Shown here: positions 37,377-50,579 of the stretch, piece after piece
Numbering within the stretch: position 1 is the first letter of the stretch
How the letters are laid out: each line of letters begins with the position of its first letter
From: Piscicola geometra
Lineage: Eukaryota; Annelida; Clitellata; Hirudinida; Piscicolidae
Direction: 5' to 3'
Assembly: GCA_943735955.1 (NCBI GenBank)
Contig: OX030955.1
Coordinates: 15,652,083 to 15,716,082, forward strand
DNA length: 64,000 nt
Program-made: the position numbers and the translations under genes
The notes under the pieces: model-generated
What the model was told of the DNA's origin: nothing
Databases searched by the model: none
What the model saw: only the letters and a program-made list of their open reading frames with translations

Positions 37377-39934
37377 CATGGGCGGCGATCCTGGGAAGGT
37401 CCTGGGGTCAGGACCCCCCCCCCCCACTTTTTTCCCATTTTTTTATTCAAATATTTCTATTTGGATAAGACCATGGTATAAAAGTAAATGTTTATAAAGT
37501 AATACATTGTGAGTATGTGTGGTTATAGTGATAGATGTCTGAAACAAAAATATTCTTTGCTCACGTAAATACTCCTTCACCTAGTTTTTTTGGCTTAGGG
37601 GGGAATCCTGAGGAGTTCCTGGGGTCCATCTTTACAAGGACCCTTCACTCTTCTAAAAATACACATTTCTCAACTCTAATTTTGATACGAGCGAGCCTAA
37701 TCGTCAACCATGGGATAAAAAAATACTAATACAGTAATACATTGTGAGTATGTATGGGCAGCGATGCTAGGGGGATCCTGAGGTCCATCTTAACATAGAC
37801 CCCCCTCAGTTTTTCGAATACAATAATTTCTCAACTCCTATCTTAATACAAGAATAATCGTCAACCCTAGCATAAAACAGAATTATATTCAGTAATCTAT
37901 TTTGGGTAAGCGTAGTTATAGCTGCCTGAAGCAAAACTATTATTTGCTTACTCAAATACTCATCCACCTACTCTTTTTTTTATATTTATGAATTTAAATT
38001 AATGAATTATATTGATAAAAAAAGAAATTAATGATTTTTAAAATTTCACAAGCAGACATTCAGAATGCTTTTCTGAAAAAATCGGTTCACTTTTTACAAG
38101 CAGACAGATTAACATTTTAGTAAAAATTATTCATATTGTGCTACTTATTTTGCATGGGCGATGTTCATAGGAGGGTTCTGAGGTCCACCCTAATAACGAC
38201 CCTTCCAAATTTTTAGATGAACCAAAGTTAATGAATTTCAAAAAGCTTCGAACATTAACTTACTTGTTGGTTAAATCAAACTACAAGTTTCATATCATAT
38301 GACTGCTAAAATGAAATGCTGATGCTTTTAGCTCATTCTATTGATAGAAACATAGTGTGCACTGATAATGCCGAATCATGGTGTTGTGGTTGAAGGTCAA
38401 AAAGCAGTTTAGTGATGCTTTAGTGTCTCTTATAATTGACTATCCTGATGAGCCACTGAATAAAAAGTATAGTATAAAACTTCTTTGTCCTACAAGATGA
38501 CTGACCAGAGTTTTTACAGTGTCTTCTGTGCTTGAAAATTATGAAGTGGTACTTGTTAACTTGGAATCATTTGCTTCCAATGGTACTGCTGATGAAACAG
38601 CTGAAATGCTTGAGGCCACTTTTCCACAGGGCACTACTGCACTGGCCCTCAAGGTAGTTGTTTTGGTGTTTCAACTTCTGGAACAGTTAAACAAGCCGTT
38701 GCAATCAGCAAGTGCCAAGATCAGTGAAATGGTTGAAGCGACTGATTCAGTTGTGCAAGAACTGCGTCGCCTACGATCAGATGAACAGTTTAACGCCATT
38801 TTCAGAGATTTCAACAGTATGGTTTTGGCATATGATCTCGAGCCGATTGCTGTACTTCGGGCGCAAAAGCCGCCACAAAAGTATTGTGGGCTGGACCCAG
38901 CTTATGTAGCAACAAAACCAGAGGAACATTATTTAGCAGCATATTACGCTGTCATAAACATTGCAATCATGTAACTCACAGAAAGGTTCAATCGAGATTC
39001 TCCTGGTTTGCGTTCATACTTGCAGCTGGAGACAATGTTGCTAACTGGTGAAGTGAACCATGATATTTGCAAGCAGTATCGTGAGTTAAACGAAACTTGT
39101 CTTTGTTCACAGTTAATTATGTTTAAAAACCAGAATGAACATTACCACAAACGAAAAAAATATTGGAAGCTATGATCACGGAAGTCAGACATCTGTTTCC
39201 TTAGATTTAAAGATTGATCTTATTAATGCTTGTGTGTCCAATAATGTCATGTACTGCAGAAAGATCTTTTAGTGCTTTGCGGCGTCTCAAGACTTAGTTG
39301 CGTGCACCTATGACACAGCCTCGCTTGAATTCACTGGCCGTTTGTCATGCACATCAGGATATACTTGACAGTCTGGATTTAAAAAGGCTAGCAGAAGAAT
39401 TTGCTAGTCGGTCAGACATTCGAAGGGTTTTTTTTTGAAAATTGGAGTAAACGAGCTGTGGGGAGAGGGCAGGAGGACAGGCAGAGAGGGTATTTTATGT
39501 TATCTAAACTGCAAAAAAATTTCCCAATGTATATTTGTTTATAACTTTGGCAAATTTAAATCTATTTGTAATTTTTTTAAACTATTTGACTCAGAAATGA
39601 ATGGAAAACAAGATGTTATAAAATTTATTTGATGGGTTGATGGCTAGTTGTAATTGAATTTATATAGATGATAAATAATAAAAGGTACTAAAATCGCTAT
39701 CGTTTTTCTTCAAATCGCTCATAGTGGCAATAGAAAAGTATTTTTATTGGGTATCAAACTTTTTTGCAATGTTTGGTGACACAAATATTAATAATTGATA
39801 CAAAAATAATTTGCACTACAGCAAACAATACTAAATAGTATCGCTGGTACTGTATTGGTCGATACCGGTTCTTTGATTCCAACCCTGGGGAGGACCCCCC
39901 CAAGATTTTTCGCAGATCGCCGCCACTATTTTCA
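37377..39934 (+). mobile_element. hAT element inserted in the perlecan Ig exon
   Basis: Left end CATGGGCGGCGATCC; right end GATCGCCGCCACTA. The 5' 600 bp is collinear with 29954-30540 and the ends match the 318-bp MITE at 22510. It contains a hAT transposase remnant. The bases outside the two ends do not match (CAACTGAT against TTTTCACG), so no target duplication is visible. Confidence 0.82.
38390..39440 (+). pseudogene. hAT transposase remnant (ZMYM1-like group)
   Basis: The longest clean frame is 38519-38974, including SSVLENYEVVLVNLESF and helical segments typical of the all-alpha insertion of hAT transposases. It is followed by LTERFNRDSPGLRSYLQLE and, near 39230-39300, the CSAERSFSALRRLK-type dimerisation motif in decayed form (codons for TAERSFSALRRLK visible with shifts). 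Stops and frameshifts throughout; inactive. Confidence 0.75.
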
Positions 39935-41021
39935 CGGAACTTTTTTACTTCAACAGCTTTCATTATAAGGAGGAAAAGTTGAATACGAATTTTTCTACAA
40001 TGTCACCGCAACTCCATCCTTCCACCCTGGACCATACATCGGTGCCTATATTGTGGTGAGTGTATTTTCCCTAAGAGCAATTTTTAAATATTTTGAAATA
40101 ATACTTTTCAAATAATAAGGGTATTTTTTCAATATCATAAATAATAATTTAAAATATTTTCTACTTGTGTCTGTCTCATTCACAGTCGCCCAAAGGCAAG
40201 CTCTACTACTACTTCGACAGAATCCCCGAAATGGATACATTGCAACACTTCAAACTATCCATCACATAGGTATGTCTTAGAAAAGAAAACTTTTATTTCT
40301 GGAGATAAATATTAATTTTTGTAATATATGGCTTTATGGGTATGAAAATTCAATTAATCCTATTAGTAGATTTTAAAAAATTTCGAACTACTAAAATATA
40401 AAAAATAAGAATCCAAAAATATAATAAAACTTAAAAAACTTTCATAAAATTTTTTTTACAGAAAAATTGGTACATGGATGAAAGGAAGACCATTCCAGCC
40501 ACTCGGAGCGACTTCATGTACGCCATCTCTAACCTCAGAGCCTTGGAGCTCAGCTGTCGATTCGTCGACACCGTTGATCATTCTGGGTGCGCAATAGCTT
40601 CATTGTTTGTTGCAGAGAAAATATAGTTGTAAAACTAACTCTTTTAATATTTTTCAGTCAGTATTATTAAAATGTATAATTTTGAAATGATAGATGGAAT
40701 TGAAGATCAAGCAAATAATTATTCTGACAGGCTCAGCAACATAAGAATTTCTGAGTCTTCTCGTGGAGATCAGGGCATCAAAGCGTTCAAGGTGGAAGAA
40801 TGCCAGTGTCCACCTGGCTATGCTGGATACTCTTGCGAAGTAAAGTATTTAAGAACTTTAAAATGTTTAAAGTCTCACTAATAGCGAAATATTTCTTTTA
40901 ATTTTGAGAAAATAAATATAAAGAAATTAACTTAACAATTTCTGTAAAATAGCTCTTGAATTTGAGTAAAGAGCGCTAAAGAAATCTATTTGATTGATTG
41001 AAAATTGCTTTAAAATATGTA

Positions 41022-41849
41022 CACTGTGGGAAAAATAAAAACCGGCCACTGTATATTTGTATATAACTGCCAAATACGAATCGATTTTCAATTTTTAAAC
41101 TTTTTGACTCAGAAATGAATGGAGAAAAAGATGGCCAAAACATTTATTTTGAAATTTTCAGTATGCAATTTCTTGACCTAGTGAAACTGAAACAAGAATG
41201 AAAATATCGAGAAGTGTCATGTAAAAAACATATAAATTGATTTTTATAATAATTCAAAAATGAATTAAATTAATAATTTTAAAAAATTTGAAAAAATAAT
41301 TCAAAAATGTAAAAAATTATTTAAAAAGTTGTTCAAAAATGTAAAAAAATTATTTAACAAATTATTCAAAAATGTAAAAAAATTATTTAACAAATTATTC
41401 AAAAATGTAAAAAAATTATTTAACAAATTATTCAAAAATGTAAAATGTTTTTTTTAAATAAAATAAAAAAAGTAAACACATTTTCATATGTTTAATATTT
41501 TCGCTATTTTCCCAAATGTTAGTTTCACTAGGTAATGGTAGTTCACATTGAAGGAGTCGATATTAATTGTTATATGATAATCTTTATGAAGAAAAGATAT
41601 GAAAAAAAAACTAAAAGCTTAAATTTAAAGTTTTTAGAGTTAAAAAATAATTTTTCTATGTGTTTTACTTATTTCTCGCTATTTTTACTCTTGATTCAGT
41701 ACCACAAAGTGAAGATACTGCATTTTGAAAGAACAACAATAACATCCATTTATTTCCGATTCAAATGTTTGAAAAAAGTTGAACATTGATTTACATTTAC
41801 CAAAGTTGTAAAAAAATATACAGTAGCATGTTTTTTTTGGCCCACAGTT
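41022..41849. mobile_element. MITE with ACTGTGGG inverted ends
   Basis: Left CACTGTGGGAAAAATAAAAA plus CCACTGTATATTTG; right AATATACAGTAGC plus GGCCCACAGT, inverse of each other. An internal stretch (41045-41150) matches 39517-39620 in the hAT element, including TTGACTCAGAAATGAATGGA. No intact coding. Confidence 0.7.
41177..41532. mobile_element. Nested 356-bp MITE with CCTAGTGAAACT ends
   Basis: CCTAGTGAAACT at the left and AGTTTCACTAGG at the right are perfect inverted repeats. The interior is four to five copies of an AATTATTCAAAAATGTAAAA-type tandem repeat. It lies inside the ACTGTGGG element. Confidence 0.75.
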
Positions 41850-41999
41850 TGGAACTCATTTTAATTTAGTTTAGCCCATCACTCGATGCGTTAATTTTTG
41901 GCATGATTTGACGCCTAGTATGGAATTAAAACACAAAATGTATAACTGTTTTAATTTTGCTGTAATTTTATTCGCTATTCTTATTTTTTCGTTAGAGGT

Positions 42000-42140
42000 C
42001 AGTACTTTAATCGGCTGGCCGAGGGATTAACGACTCGCGACTTATAGCCATAGGTCGTGGGTTCGATTACCACACATCCTAGTACCCTACATTTCTTGGA
42101 GTTGGATGCCGCCAAGAGAAAATTAAACGATTGAACGTAA
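42000..42140 (+). mobile_element. Second tRNA-derived SINE head (Leu/Ser-like)
   Basis: A box TGGCCGAGGG (42016), B box GGTTCGATTAC (42060) and a long variable region like type II tRNAs, then GGAGTTGGATGCCGCC. It lacks a clean acceptor stem, so it reads as a SINE or tRNA pseudogene, not a tRNA gene. Confidence 0.6.
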
Positions 42141-44284
42141 AAGTTAAAAAAAAAATCGTACTCTTTCCCCTACGACATAACCAGTTATGGTAAACGAAAG
42201 AAAAGGAACAAAGGAACTTTATTCATTAAAAAGCCTATGTTTGTTTCTCGAATCCTCATTGAAATACCCTGAAAAAGTAAATTTCGATTATTAAAGTTAA
42301 AAAAGATTTTATTTAAATAAACTCATTAGCTCACACACAATTTGAAAAAATCCAATAAAATATTCTTTTTCTGGTGTAAAAACTAATTAGCCGTCAATCT
42401 TTATTCAAACTTGATTTTAGTAGACTAATTGAATATTTATTTATGATATTAATGAAAATAAAATAATAATTTTCAAAAAATATAAACTATGCACTTTTTG
42501 GTGAACTCTTACCCAAAGCAACTTCACCATCATCATCATCACCACAATGTGAGAGGTTGTTAAGAGAATGGTACGAATGAATAGGAACGGACAAGAGTGA
42601 GGATTATTTAGGAAGTCGTAAGGAAGAAGCGAGCAAAATTCTCAGGACTTTTGAAAAAGAAAAATAACAACAAATTGATAATAATAATAAATACAAATAC
42701 TTAAAATTAGAAAAATAATTATAATAATATAACTAAATAAACGGTGAAGTGGAAAGTACGTTATGTTGATTTTTACGCTAAAGAATGCGAGAAGTTCTGC
42801 GAATGAGCTAGCATTGGAAGTAGGAGAAAATGAACACGAAAAAAAGTATCATAATAAAAAAAAGAAATTGTTAATAAAAAATGACTTGAGAAAAAAAAAA
42901 TTTATATTAATATGTGTGTTGAAAAAGAAAATAACAATGAAAAAATAATACAAAATATTAACAAAATAATAAAAGATTGGAAATAATAAGCTTAAAAGCT
43001 GATTTCGTATTCAATCTCTGCATCCCTTGAGGCTCCTCAGAGAGAAGATGGCGGTGATGATGATGATGATGCCTTCCTTGTTATGATAATGATTGTCGAA
43101 TGGGATGATAGCGAACATTATTGAAGTTTATGATAAATAAAAAAACGAAAGCAAAGATGGAAACTTATGTTTGTCTCGTCAACGCAGGTGTTGTGTTCAA
43201 AGGTGAGAGTTATGCAAGAAAAAGCAGCAAACATGAAAATCCTTCATAACAAGAATGTATTTGAAAAAAATCTGAAAAAGTGGCATGATCACATTGAAAT
43301 CGCTCCATCGCTTCGGCAGATACAACCATCCATCCACCCTTCTTCGCTTCACTTGTCAACTTCATCTTCTATTTATAATTTATAGACCTCTATATTTTGA
43401 AAAGTATTTTCCTTTTCAACAAGGTTCAACATATTTATAAACTATTCTTTCATCCACCTCTTCGCTCATGAAACCGCCACTACACGATTTCGTCGGAAAT
43501 CTGTCTTTTATGGTTGCATTGTTTCCATAGCATCATTTGAAAGCAGTAAAAAATTAATCAGAAAATAAATATGCAATTTTCGAAAAGTTTTTTGAATTTT
43601 CAAATGTTTTGTAAAATAAAAATAATAAAAACTACATTATCATTTTATTTTTAAAATTGTATAGCTATAATTTTGTTAAACAATTGAAATTGTATTAAAC
43701 CTTGTGTCAATGTGTATGTAAATTGAATATAAGTTCCATAAAATGCATGACTATTGAATGCAAGAAAATATAGAAATGTTTTAAATTAAAAAATTGTTTT
43801 TTCTTCAATTCAGCAAAGAAAAATTAATAAAACTACTAAGAAAAACCGACATTTAAAATTGGAAACGTGACTGTTTTATGAATAAGAATATGGAAATGAT
43901 ATATCTAGCCACGTGTACAGCGCGGTCATCTGTCGGACTATGCCATACACCACACTATCTTATATAACCTAACCGATACCTCAGCACTCGGATTTACTGA
44001 TTAACTTTTAATCTATGATCTATATCTTTTTCAACTCGAATCTAGAATCTGATATTCTTAATTCAAGTTTTAAAATCAAATTGTAAAAATTTGGGAAAGA
44101 AATTTTTGTCATTTAATATACCTAAAATCATTAAAGTTATAAATTAACAGAGAATCCATACGTAAAAGAGATTTGAAGACGCATTTTGAGACTATTTAAA
44201 GTCGCTACACGATAAAGATTCCGCACACAAGACTTTCCAATTAGGCGCTTTATGTCTTGTGAATCCACCTGGAACAGACTCGAT
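42141..44284. other. Intergenic, AT-rich; nothing recognised
   Basis: Short GATGAT runs near 43053-43070. Open frames at 42763-42948 and 43167-43385 show only low-complexity Lys/Asn or Ser composition. The 3' part is the upstream region of the gene at 44285. Confidence 0.5.
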
Positions 44285-47200
44285 ATGGCGTCTACGAGGA
44301 TTTTCATCGTCTTCCTTCTTCTCACCCCTCTGCCATCTACTGTGAGATTTTATTGCTTTTTGTAGATGTGTTGTGTCCCTTGAATGGATGATTGATTGTG
44401 CTGCTTCTATCTGCCCAACAGGCCACTAGAGATATTTAAAAGTGCCTTATTTTGAGTTTTTTTAAACTTTTTATTCGAGATGTTCCGAGTATTTGTTTCG
44501 AGATCGAATCATTGAAAATTATCTGATTCATGTGATAACTATTTTAAAATCCCGAATTCTGTCTATCAACTTCGATGTTATTTTATAAAACTTCATTGTA
44601 ATACCATATTATAAATGTTTACTTTCTTAATAAAAATTTCATACATTTTAAACTATTCCTATTCGTGTATTCTTTACGAATACGAAATTTTTATTCGATA
44701 AAATCTGATAGTCAGTAAAGATCTAATTCTTATTACAATTTGAATCAATTATTGCTTTAGAAAAAGTAATCCAGTTTTAGTCATTTATAATTCATTCAAA
44801 AATGTGTAGTTAATTTATTTTAACTGTCTTAAATTATTTAAATGGTTATAAATTATAACTTATAATTATACATAATATAGAAAGCGAAATGTTTGATATT
44901 GAAAAAAAGCAGGGTAAATTAAGCACCGAGGTTTGCGGAGATTAAGACCTCCCACTTGAATATTATCAACCCTCAAGCCTGAAAATTACACTTATGGTTT
45001 TCGACTTTTTTTTACTTTAAAACTTTTGACACTGGAGCAAATGTATAATTTGCACGCTGAGTAAGCAAGAAAAAAACCGGTGTCAGGCCAGGTATTTGGC
45101 TTTCCAAGCGAGCCTTCAAGTGGTTTTATTCGTTGAAAGAAATGTTGAAGATATTAAATTTCTCAAACTCAAGGACAATCTTTTAATTGTTTTTAATAGT
45201 TTTCCCGAGAGATTAATCGTCAAAATACATTTGATTTTATTGTCGTGAATAAATTAGATTCTTATTCATCTGAAAAAAGTAAGAGGAAGGTGACTAATTT
45301 GAGTGAATTACTGAGATTACTCCAAAGAGTAAAATGATAATTCATTACTAAAACCTTCTTTTCGAGTCATATCTTTCCAGAGATAGTCATACTGGAGTGA
45401 GTTAATGGGTTTCACTGTCTGAATAAATCTTCCCAAATGATTTTCTGAAAAAACCTTGCATCTGCTATTGGCTATTTTGTCACTATAAAAGACTCCAGTA
45501 TAAAAATATGACTTTCCTTGAATCATTTCTTTCATTTATTTATTTATCCATGCCCTTTCCAGCCCATCTATCTTTCTATCAAACCAGCTATACACCTACT
45601 AACTTTTTTAACATTTACCAATCTATTTATCATCTAAACCAATTTTCTTCTCACTTATTCAGCTTATTTTTTCTCCAACTTCTTATCAATTCATTAATGA
45701 ATTTGTTTCAATTCATTCACCTCCTCTTGTATCTCTCCAATTATCTTTTTACCCCCCCCCCCCCACATACACAAGCACCCATCCATCCAAAAGCATTAGC
45801 GTGTTTAAGAAGCGTGGTGAATACACGTATTTTTACTTACAGTATAAAAAAGCATTAATCTATTCAGCTACTTATTAATTCCATTCGAATTTTTTGTTCT
45901 TTCATTATTCAGATCGTTTATCATGATATCTTCTTCATTGAAAAATCCATCCGCTCACCTAGCTCATATCCTTAAAGTCATTTATAATGGTTAACTTAAT
46001 GCAAAACGTCGTTTACAAAATTTAACAATTTACCACTTTTGCATTTTTAATTCGATTAAACGTTAATTTGTGGCTATATCAGATTATCCAACCATTATTA
46101 TTCACAATAATCTCTTTTTTGTTACATTTTTATATTGTTTTTCTTTGCCAGCCATATTGTGACTATTTTAATAGTTTTATTCATACCTATTTGTTTCAGC
46201 TAAAATTTCATCTAATTTCTCTTACATCAATCATTTAACCTTCTCACTTTTGTTTTTGTTAGATATTTCAAGAAAAATTAGTTTATAAATTATTTTTCAA
46301 CATTTATATATTTCTACGATTTTTAAAATTTTGAAGAACTTGTAGAAAGAAATTATATTATTTGGGTTGATTAATGAGGAAATAAGGTGTCTAGAAACTT
46401 AATGACTTTGTCAAAAGCATTTGGAAAAATTTAAAGTATGAGAAACAGTTCTAATAAAAATGACGAAACAATTAGAAACTCGCATTTAGTTGCAGTGGCC
46501 TAATATGCTTTGCATCTGGTCAGTTGTGATAACCTCAGTGACCCCAAGCGTTTATTTTCCCGTCATTACTCGCAAGATTAATACTGGGGGAATCTTAGGG
46601 CGGAAACGGTGGAAGTTGTTTGATGGCTTTGTTTGAAGGGCCTCAGAATGATTATGGCAGCTTCAAACGCTGGATTTACAACGTAATCGACTGCTACGTT
46701 GTAAATACTTCGCTGTTAAAAGTTCGACGACGGTAATGAAAGTGATTGTGCCTGATTGATGTTATTGTTGCATTTGTATATTCATATTCCGAGCCAATTC
46801 AAGCGTTGCAATGACAATATAAATGCAAATTCTGTCGAAAATACGCCTAGGTGCCTTTATGCGATCTATAAATTGATTAAGAGCCTATAATGCCTATAAT
46901 ATATTATTAAGCATCATCCCAACTACCCTCTACAATTGGGCAGTTTCTATCTTATTGGCGGAATTTTTCATTAGTATAGAAATTTGAAAGTTTTTCACGA
47001 AATAAATATTTAATTAACCAAATTTGTGAAATATTTAAATTTATGATACTAAACAAAATATTTGAAATGTTGAAAATACGAATAATATAACAAAAATGCA
47101 CACAGAAATCTTCGCAGTACAGCACGAACGTGGTGAAAAGCTACCACGAAGAGGTGGTCTCTAGCGACGACAGCGAGGAAGCGCATTACGGATACCTAGT

Positions 47201-48533
47201 GATCAATGGGGAGAAAGAAGAAAAGGAAGAAGATGACAGAAGTGATGAAATAAATTGGAATATTGAAAAATTGGAGATTTTTGACAACGGGAAAGATAAT
47301 TTAGAAAAAGGTTATGAAGAAGATGGTTCGGAAGAAAGTGAAGGAGATTACAACGAACACTACTCTATTACTAGCAACTACTACGATTATTACAGCAGCA
47401 AAAACAACGAATATAACAACTACAACATGAAGACAGCAATTGAAATATGCGCACCAGATCACACTCCACAGTTGACATTGCTATATTCCAACGAAGATTC
47501 CGAGTGCTTCAAGCTGCACAACACACTAAACCTTTACCTCCATAACATCAACGTTATGTTCGTTTATGCTCGTACTTTAAGAAATTTTTATTTTTTATAA
47601 ATTCGCAAATACTAATCTAAAATAAATAAAATTTTCAAAAATAACTTTTTTTACAGAATAGGTGACGCAGATGAAACTCAGACTTTTCACTTCATTTTTG
47701 AAGCACAGCGGATACACTTTGAAAAGAAGCCTTCAGAGGAAGATGAAGGAGGAGGAAGCAATAGTGAAGATGAAGAAAACAATGATCATAAAGATGAGAG
47801 AAGGGATAATGAAGAAACAGATGAAGAGTCGATGATGATGATGGAGGTGAATGAAAATCTACTTCGACTCGCAAACAAGACCCACTCGTGGACTCTTTAC
47901 AGCAGAACGCCTGCAACCACGTTGAACATCAGTGACTACGAAGCGGCTCAACTACCGACATTCAGCGACAAAATAGAAATCAGTGGAGTGGTCGAGAGTA
48001 CAGAGCCCTTTGACCACACCAACAACATATACCAGAGGTTCCTGCAAAACAATCCTCAAGGAAGTAATCGTTGGAAAGATCATTACTCTACACGTCATCC
48101 TAATGTGGTGAACACAGAAGTTAAAGCCACGGCATCTTACTCGAAGAAACAGAGAATAATCAACGTCTTTTTGATCCTCGCTACGGTGTTCGGAATGCTG
48201 TTACTGGCCAGCGTTGTTACCATTCTATGCCTCAAAAGTGCTCCTTGCCAGGGGATATGCTGTAAGAGACAGTCGAGATCACCACGCTTCAGTGATGAGC
48301 TGGCTGTGCATAAGACTTTGATCACGAAGAATGAAGAGGTGGTGCTCAGAAAGGATTTGCCAGAAGCTATAAGAGAAGTTGTTATTCCCGAGGATGGTGA
48401 TGGAGTGATAGGGAAAGAGAGAAGGGTGGAAGATTATGGTAAGGTGTTATCTCAAAAGATTATATTGTCTGAGAAGAAGTCGACGGTTTGCACAAATATC
48501 AACAAGAAGGGCATTTTGGAATGGTATATTTAA
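44285..48533 (+). CDS. Unrecognised acidic type I membrane protein, three exons
   Basis: Proposed exons 44285-44341 (MASTRIFIVFLLLTPLPST, a signal peptide, donor GTGAGA), 47118-47571 and 47662-48533 (TAA). Phases agree (0, then 1) and the total is 1383 nt, 460 residues. The ectodomain has two strongly acidic low-complexity stretches (Glu/Asp/Lys-rich, about 30-110 and 205-240) and a Tyr/Asn-rich patch (NYYDYYSSKNNEYNNYN). Between the acidic stretches is a region with only two Cys (EICAPDH and DSECFKL) that looks folded. A single transmembrane helix (IINVFLILATVFGMLLLASV) near residue 345 is followed by CLKSAPCQGICCKRQS, a possible palmitoylated stretch, and a tail of about 85 residues. No family recognised. 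Joining the first exon across 2.8 kb rests on phase and signal-peptide logic; further exons in that intron cannot be excluded. The intron (44342-47117) is AT-rich, with nothing else recognised. Confidence 0.68.
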
Positions 48534-50579
48534 ACTAATTAGAACGATATAAATTGGAAAAAAAAATTGTAATTTTAGTGTGTTTTAGTTTTTATGTGTT
48601 AGTTTTATGAATTTTTGCTAGCTCTACCACGTCATCACTCTTTTCAAAAGCTACAGTGAAGGAAATTATAGATATTCTTATGTTTGTGTTTCAGACACGT
48701 AAAAGCTCAAAATTTCTTATACGTATTGAATGAAAAGAGCCTGAATAAATGGATAAAAATTTAATGGTTTGATTCAGTAAAACTTTAAAATAAGTTTGAA
48801 ATTTTCCAGCTACTAGGCGTTTTCATCTATTTTTTCCAATATGAGGACTGAATTAACATAACGAGAATAGTTAATTTTTTCAATTTTATTGCCTGATGAC
48901 GCGTTTTGACTGAAATATAATACACCAATCTGCAACTTCATGTGTTATTCTATTTAAGTACGTTAAAGCGTATTCTACATCTTATTGGTACATCATTAAT
49001 ACAATCTTTGATCGAATCGATGAATATTTTAAGACTGTACCAAGAAAAACACATAAAACTGTATGCCAATTTTATTACTAATGTACAAGATTATTCACAG
49101 AAATGTTGTTTAAATAATAAAAATGTACTAAAACAGAAAATAAATTGTATGATTATTTAAAATTAATAGAAAATCGGGTTTCTTTATATGACCTCAACCC
49201 CTAATGCTAAAATTGCATGCGTAAAAATAGCTGCAATTTATTATCTGTTCCAATAAAATGCTTCTAAACTAAATATAAAAAGTAATTTCAAAGAAATTAA
49301 ATTTAATATTTCAAATTAAGTGATATTTAAAATGAAAACTTTTACACTATCGACTTTCATTCATCAAAAGAATAATTTGGAAGCACAGAAACTGAAACAC
49401 TGACATTTCTTTAAACCTATTAATTACATTTTCGATGAAAAATAAGATTAAAATTGAACAAGTATTTTAAAAATAACAAGCATAGCTGTTGAGATAATGT
49501 TACAAAGAATCCCATGAGAAAAATAAGAAAAACCACCCGAAATTTTGCACAACCCACCCGACAATTTAGACAACCCAACAGACAATTTGAGACGTTTTCA
49601 ATGAGGTAAATTTTCATTGGATGCGTTCTCAATGCACACTATTAAAATTTGGAAAATTATTTTTTATTTAGTATAAAAACCGTTTCTGATTTTATTAGTT
49701 TAGCCCGTATGAAATACTGAATTTGCTAAGTAATTTAATTAGGGAAAACTCTTCGTTTATATAATCTTGCCGGAGTTAGAAAATATTGCTTTGCAGTGCA
49801 GCATCTCTTCATTTTAAAATAATTTTGAAAGTGATTTGCGAATAAGAACAATAATGGAGCTATCATTGATAAGAACAGACCCCTCAGCCGACGCCGAGCG
49901 CCAAATACGCCGCCAAAAATCAGCCGGAAAATAGCCGCTGTATTTTGACCGCCGTGAATCCGCCAAAAATGTGCAATTCGCCGTAAAATAATGTTTTTGA
50001 AATTTTCTGAGCCAGGGCACAAACATTTCAAAATACGCGAGCAGTCATATAAAAAGTATTTAATAAACGCCGAGAGGATGAAGATGAAGTACGTCAAAGG
50101 AAAAAGGGTATAAAAATGTTTTTTGAATGTACACACTAGTTTTTGATAACATATCCCACAAAATTGGTATGCAAGTTCCCCATTAAATTTTATTTATAAT
50201 TTCTTTATGTATTTACATATTCAATGTGGGCGATTATGTGTCGGTCCAAATTCCGAGAATAGAGGTCTTCAACCGATTCACACAGGCTCCCATGTGTGAT
50301 TGTACAGCGTATGGGAGAGACCTATCATATCTACCGCTTGAAGTGAGTGCCAGTGCTTAAATTGGAATTTCATGTGTTTTATCCCTGATATTTTTTTCTA
50401 AAGATGCACATTTGGGGTGGTGAGAGAAGGAGGTGTTTTTGAAAGGGGCGATGGTGCTGGGGCAATCCTGGGGGCCATAAAAAGCAGCCATAGGAATGAT
50501 TTTCGAGTTTCAGTTTGCCAATGTTAGACTAATTGCACCAGAAATTCATGGAGTTATTTGCACAAGAGTGCCACAAGGG
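48534..50579. other. Intergenic, AT-rich
   Basis: AATAAA at 48744-48749 is a candidate poly(A) signal 211 nt after the orphan gene stop. At 49880-49990 a GC-richer patch repeats CGCCAAAAATCAGCC, CCGCCAAAAATGTGC and AGCCGACGCCGAGCGCC motifs, probably a transposon remnant. No gene recognised. Confidence 0.5.

Larger units (their letters stand above)
35231..40839 (+). pseudogene. HSPG2: Perlecan (basement-membrane heparan sulfate proteoglycan) segment, broken
   Basis: Extracellular matrix proteoglycan core. Phase-compatible exons: 35231-35355 (SEA-like, tentative), three LDL-receptor class A modules (35829-35939, 36107-36229, 36365-36508; Cxx[13 protein letters not shown]), an Ig domain (36640-36749; 37308-37376) and a laminin IV domain (39970-40055, 40186-40269, 40462-40586, 40662-40839) ending in VEECQCPPGYAG. 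This order (SEA, LDL-A, Ig, laminin IV) is that of perlecan. Defects: a hAT element starts inside the Ig exon at 37377, before the Tyr-x-Cys; the rest of the Ig and the N-terminal part of laminin IV are absent; the last codon of 40186-40269 is TAG where the family has Glu. No signal peptide, further laminin-EGF, Ig or LamG exons were found. A misassembly or defective haplotype is possible. Confidence 0.82.
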
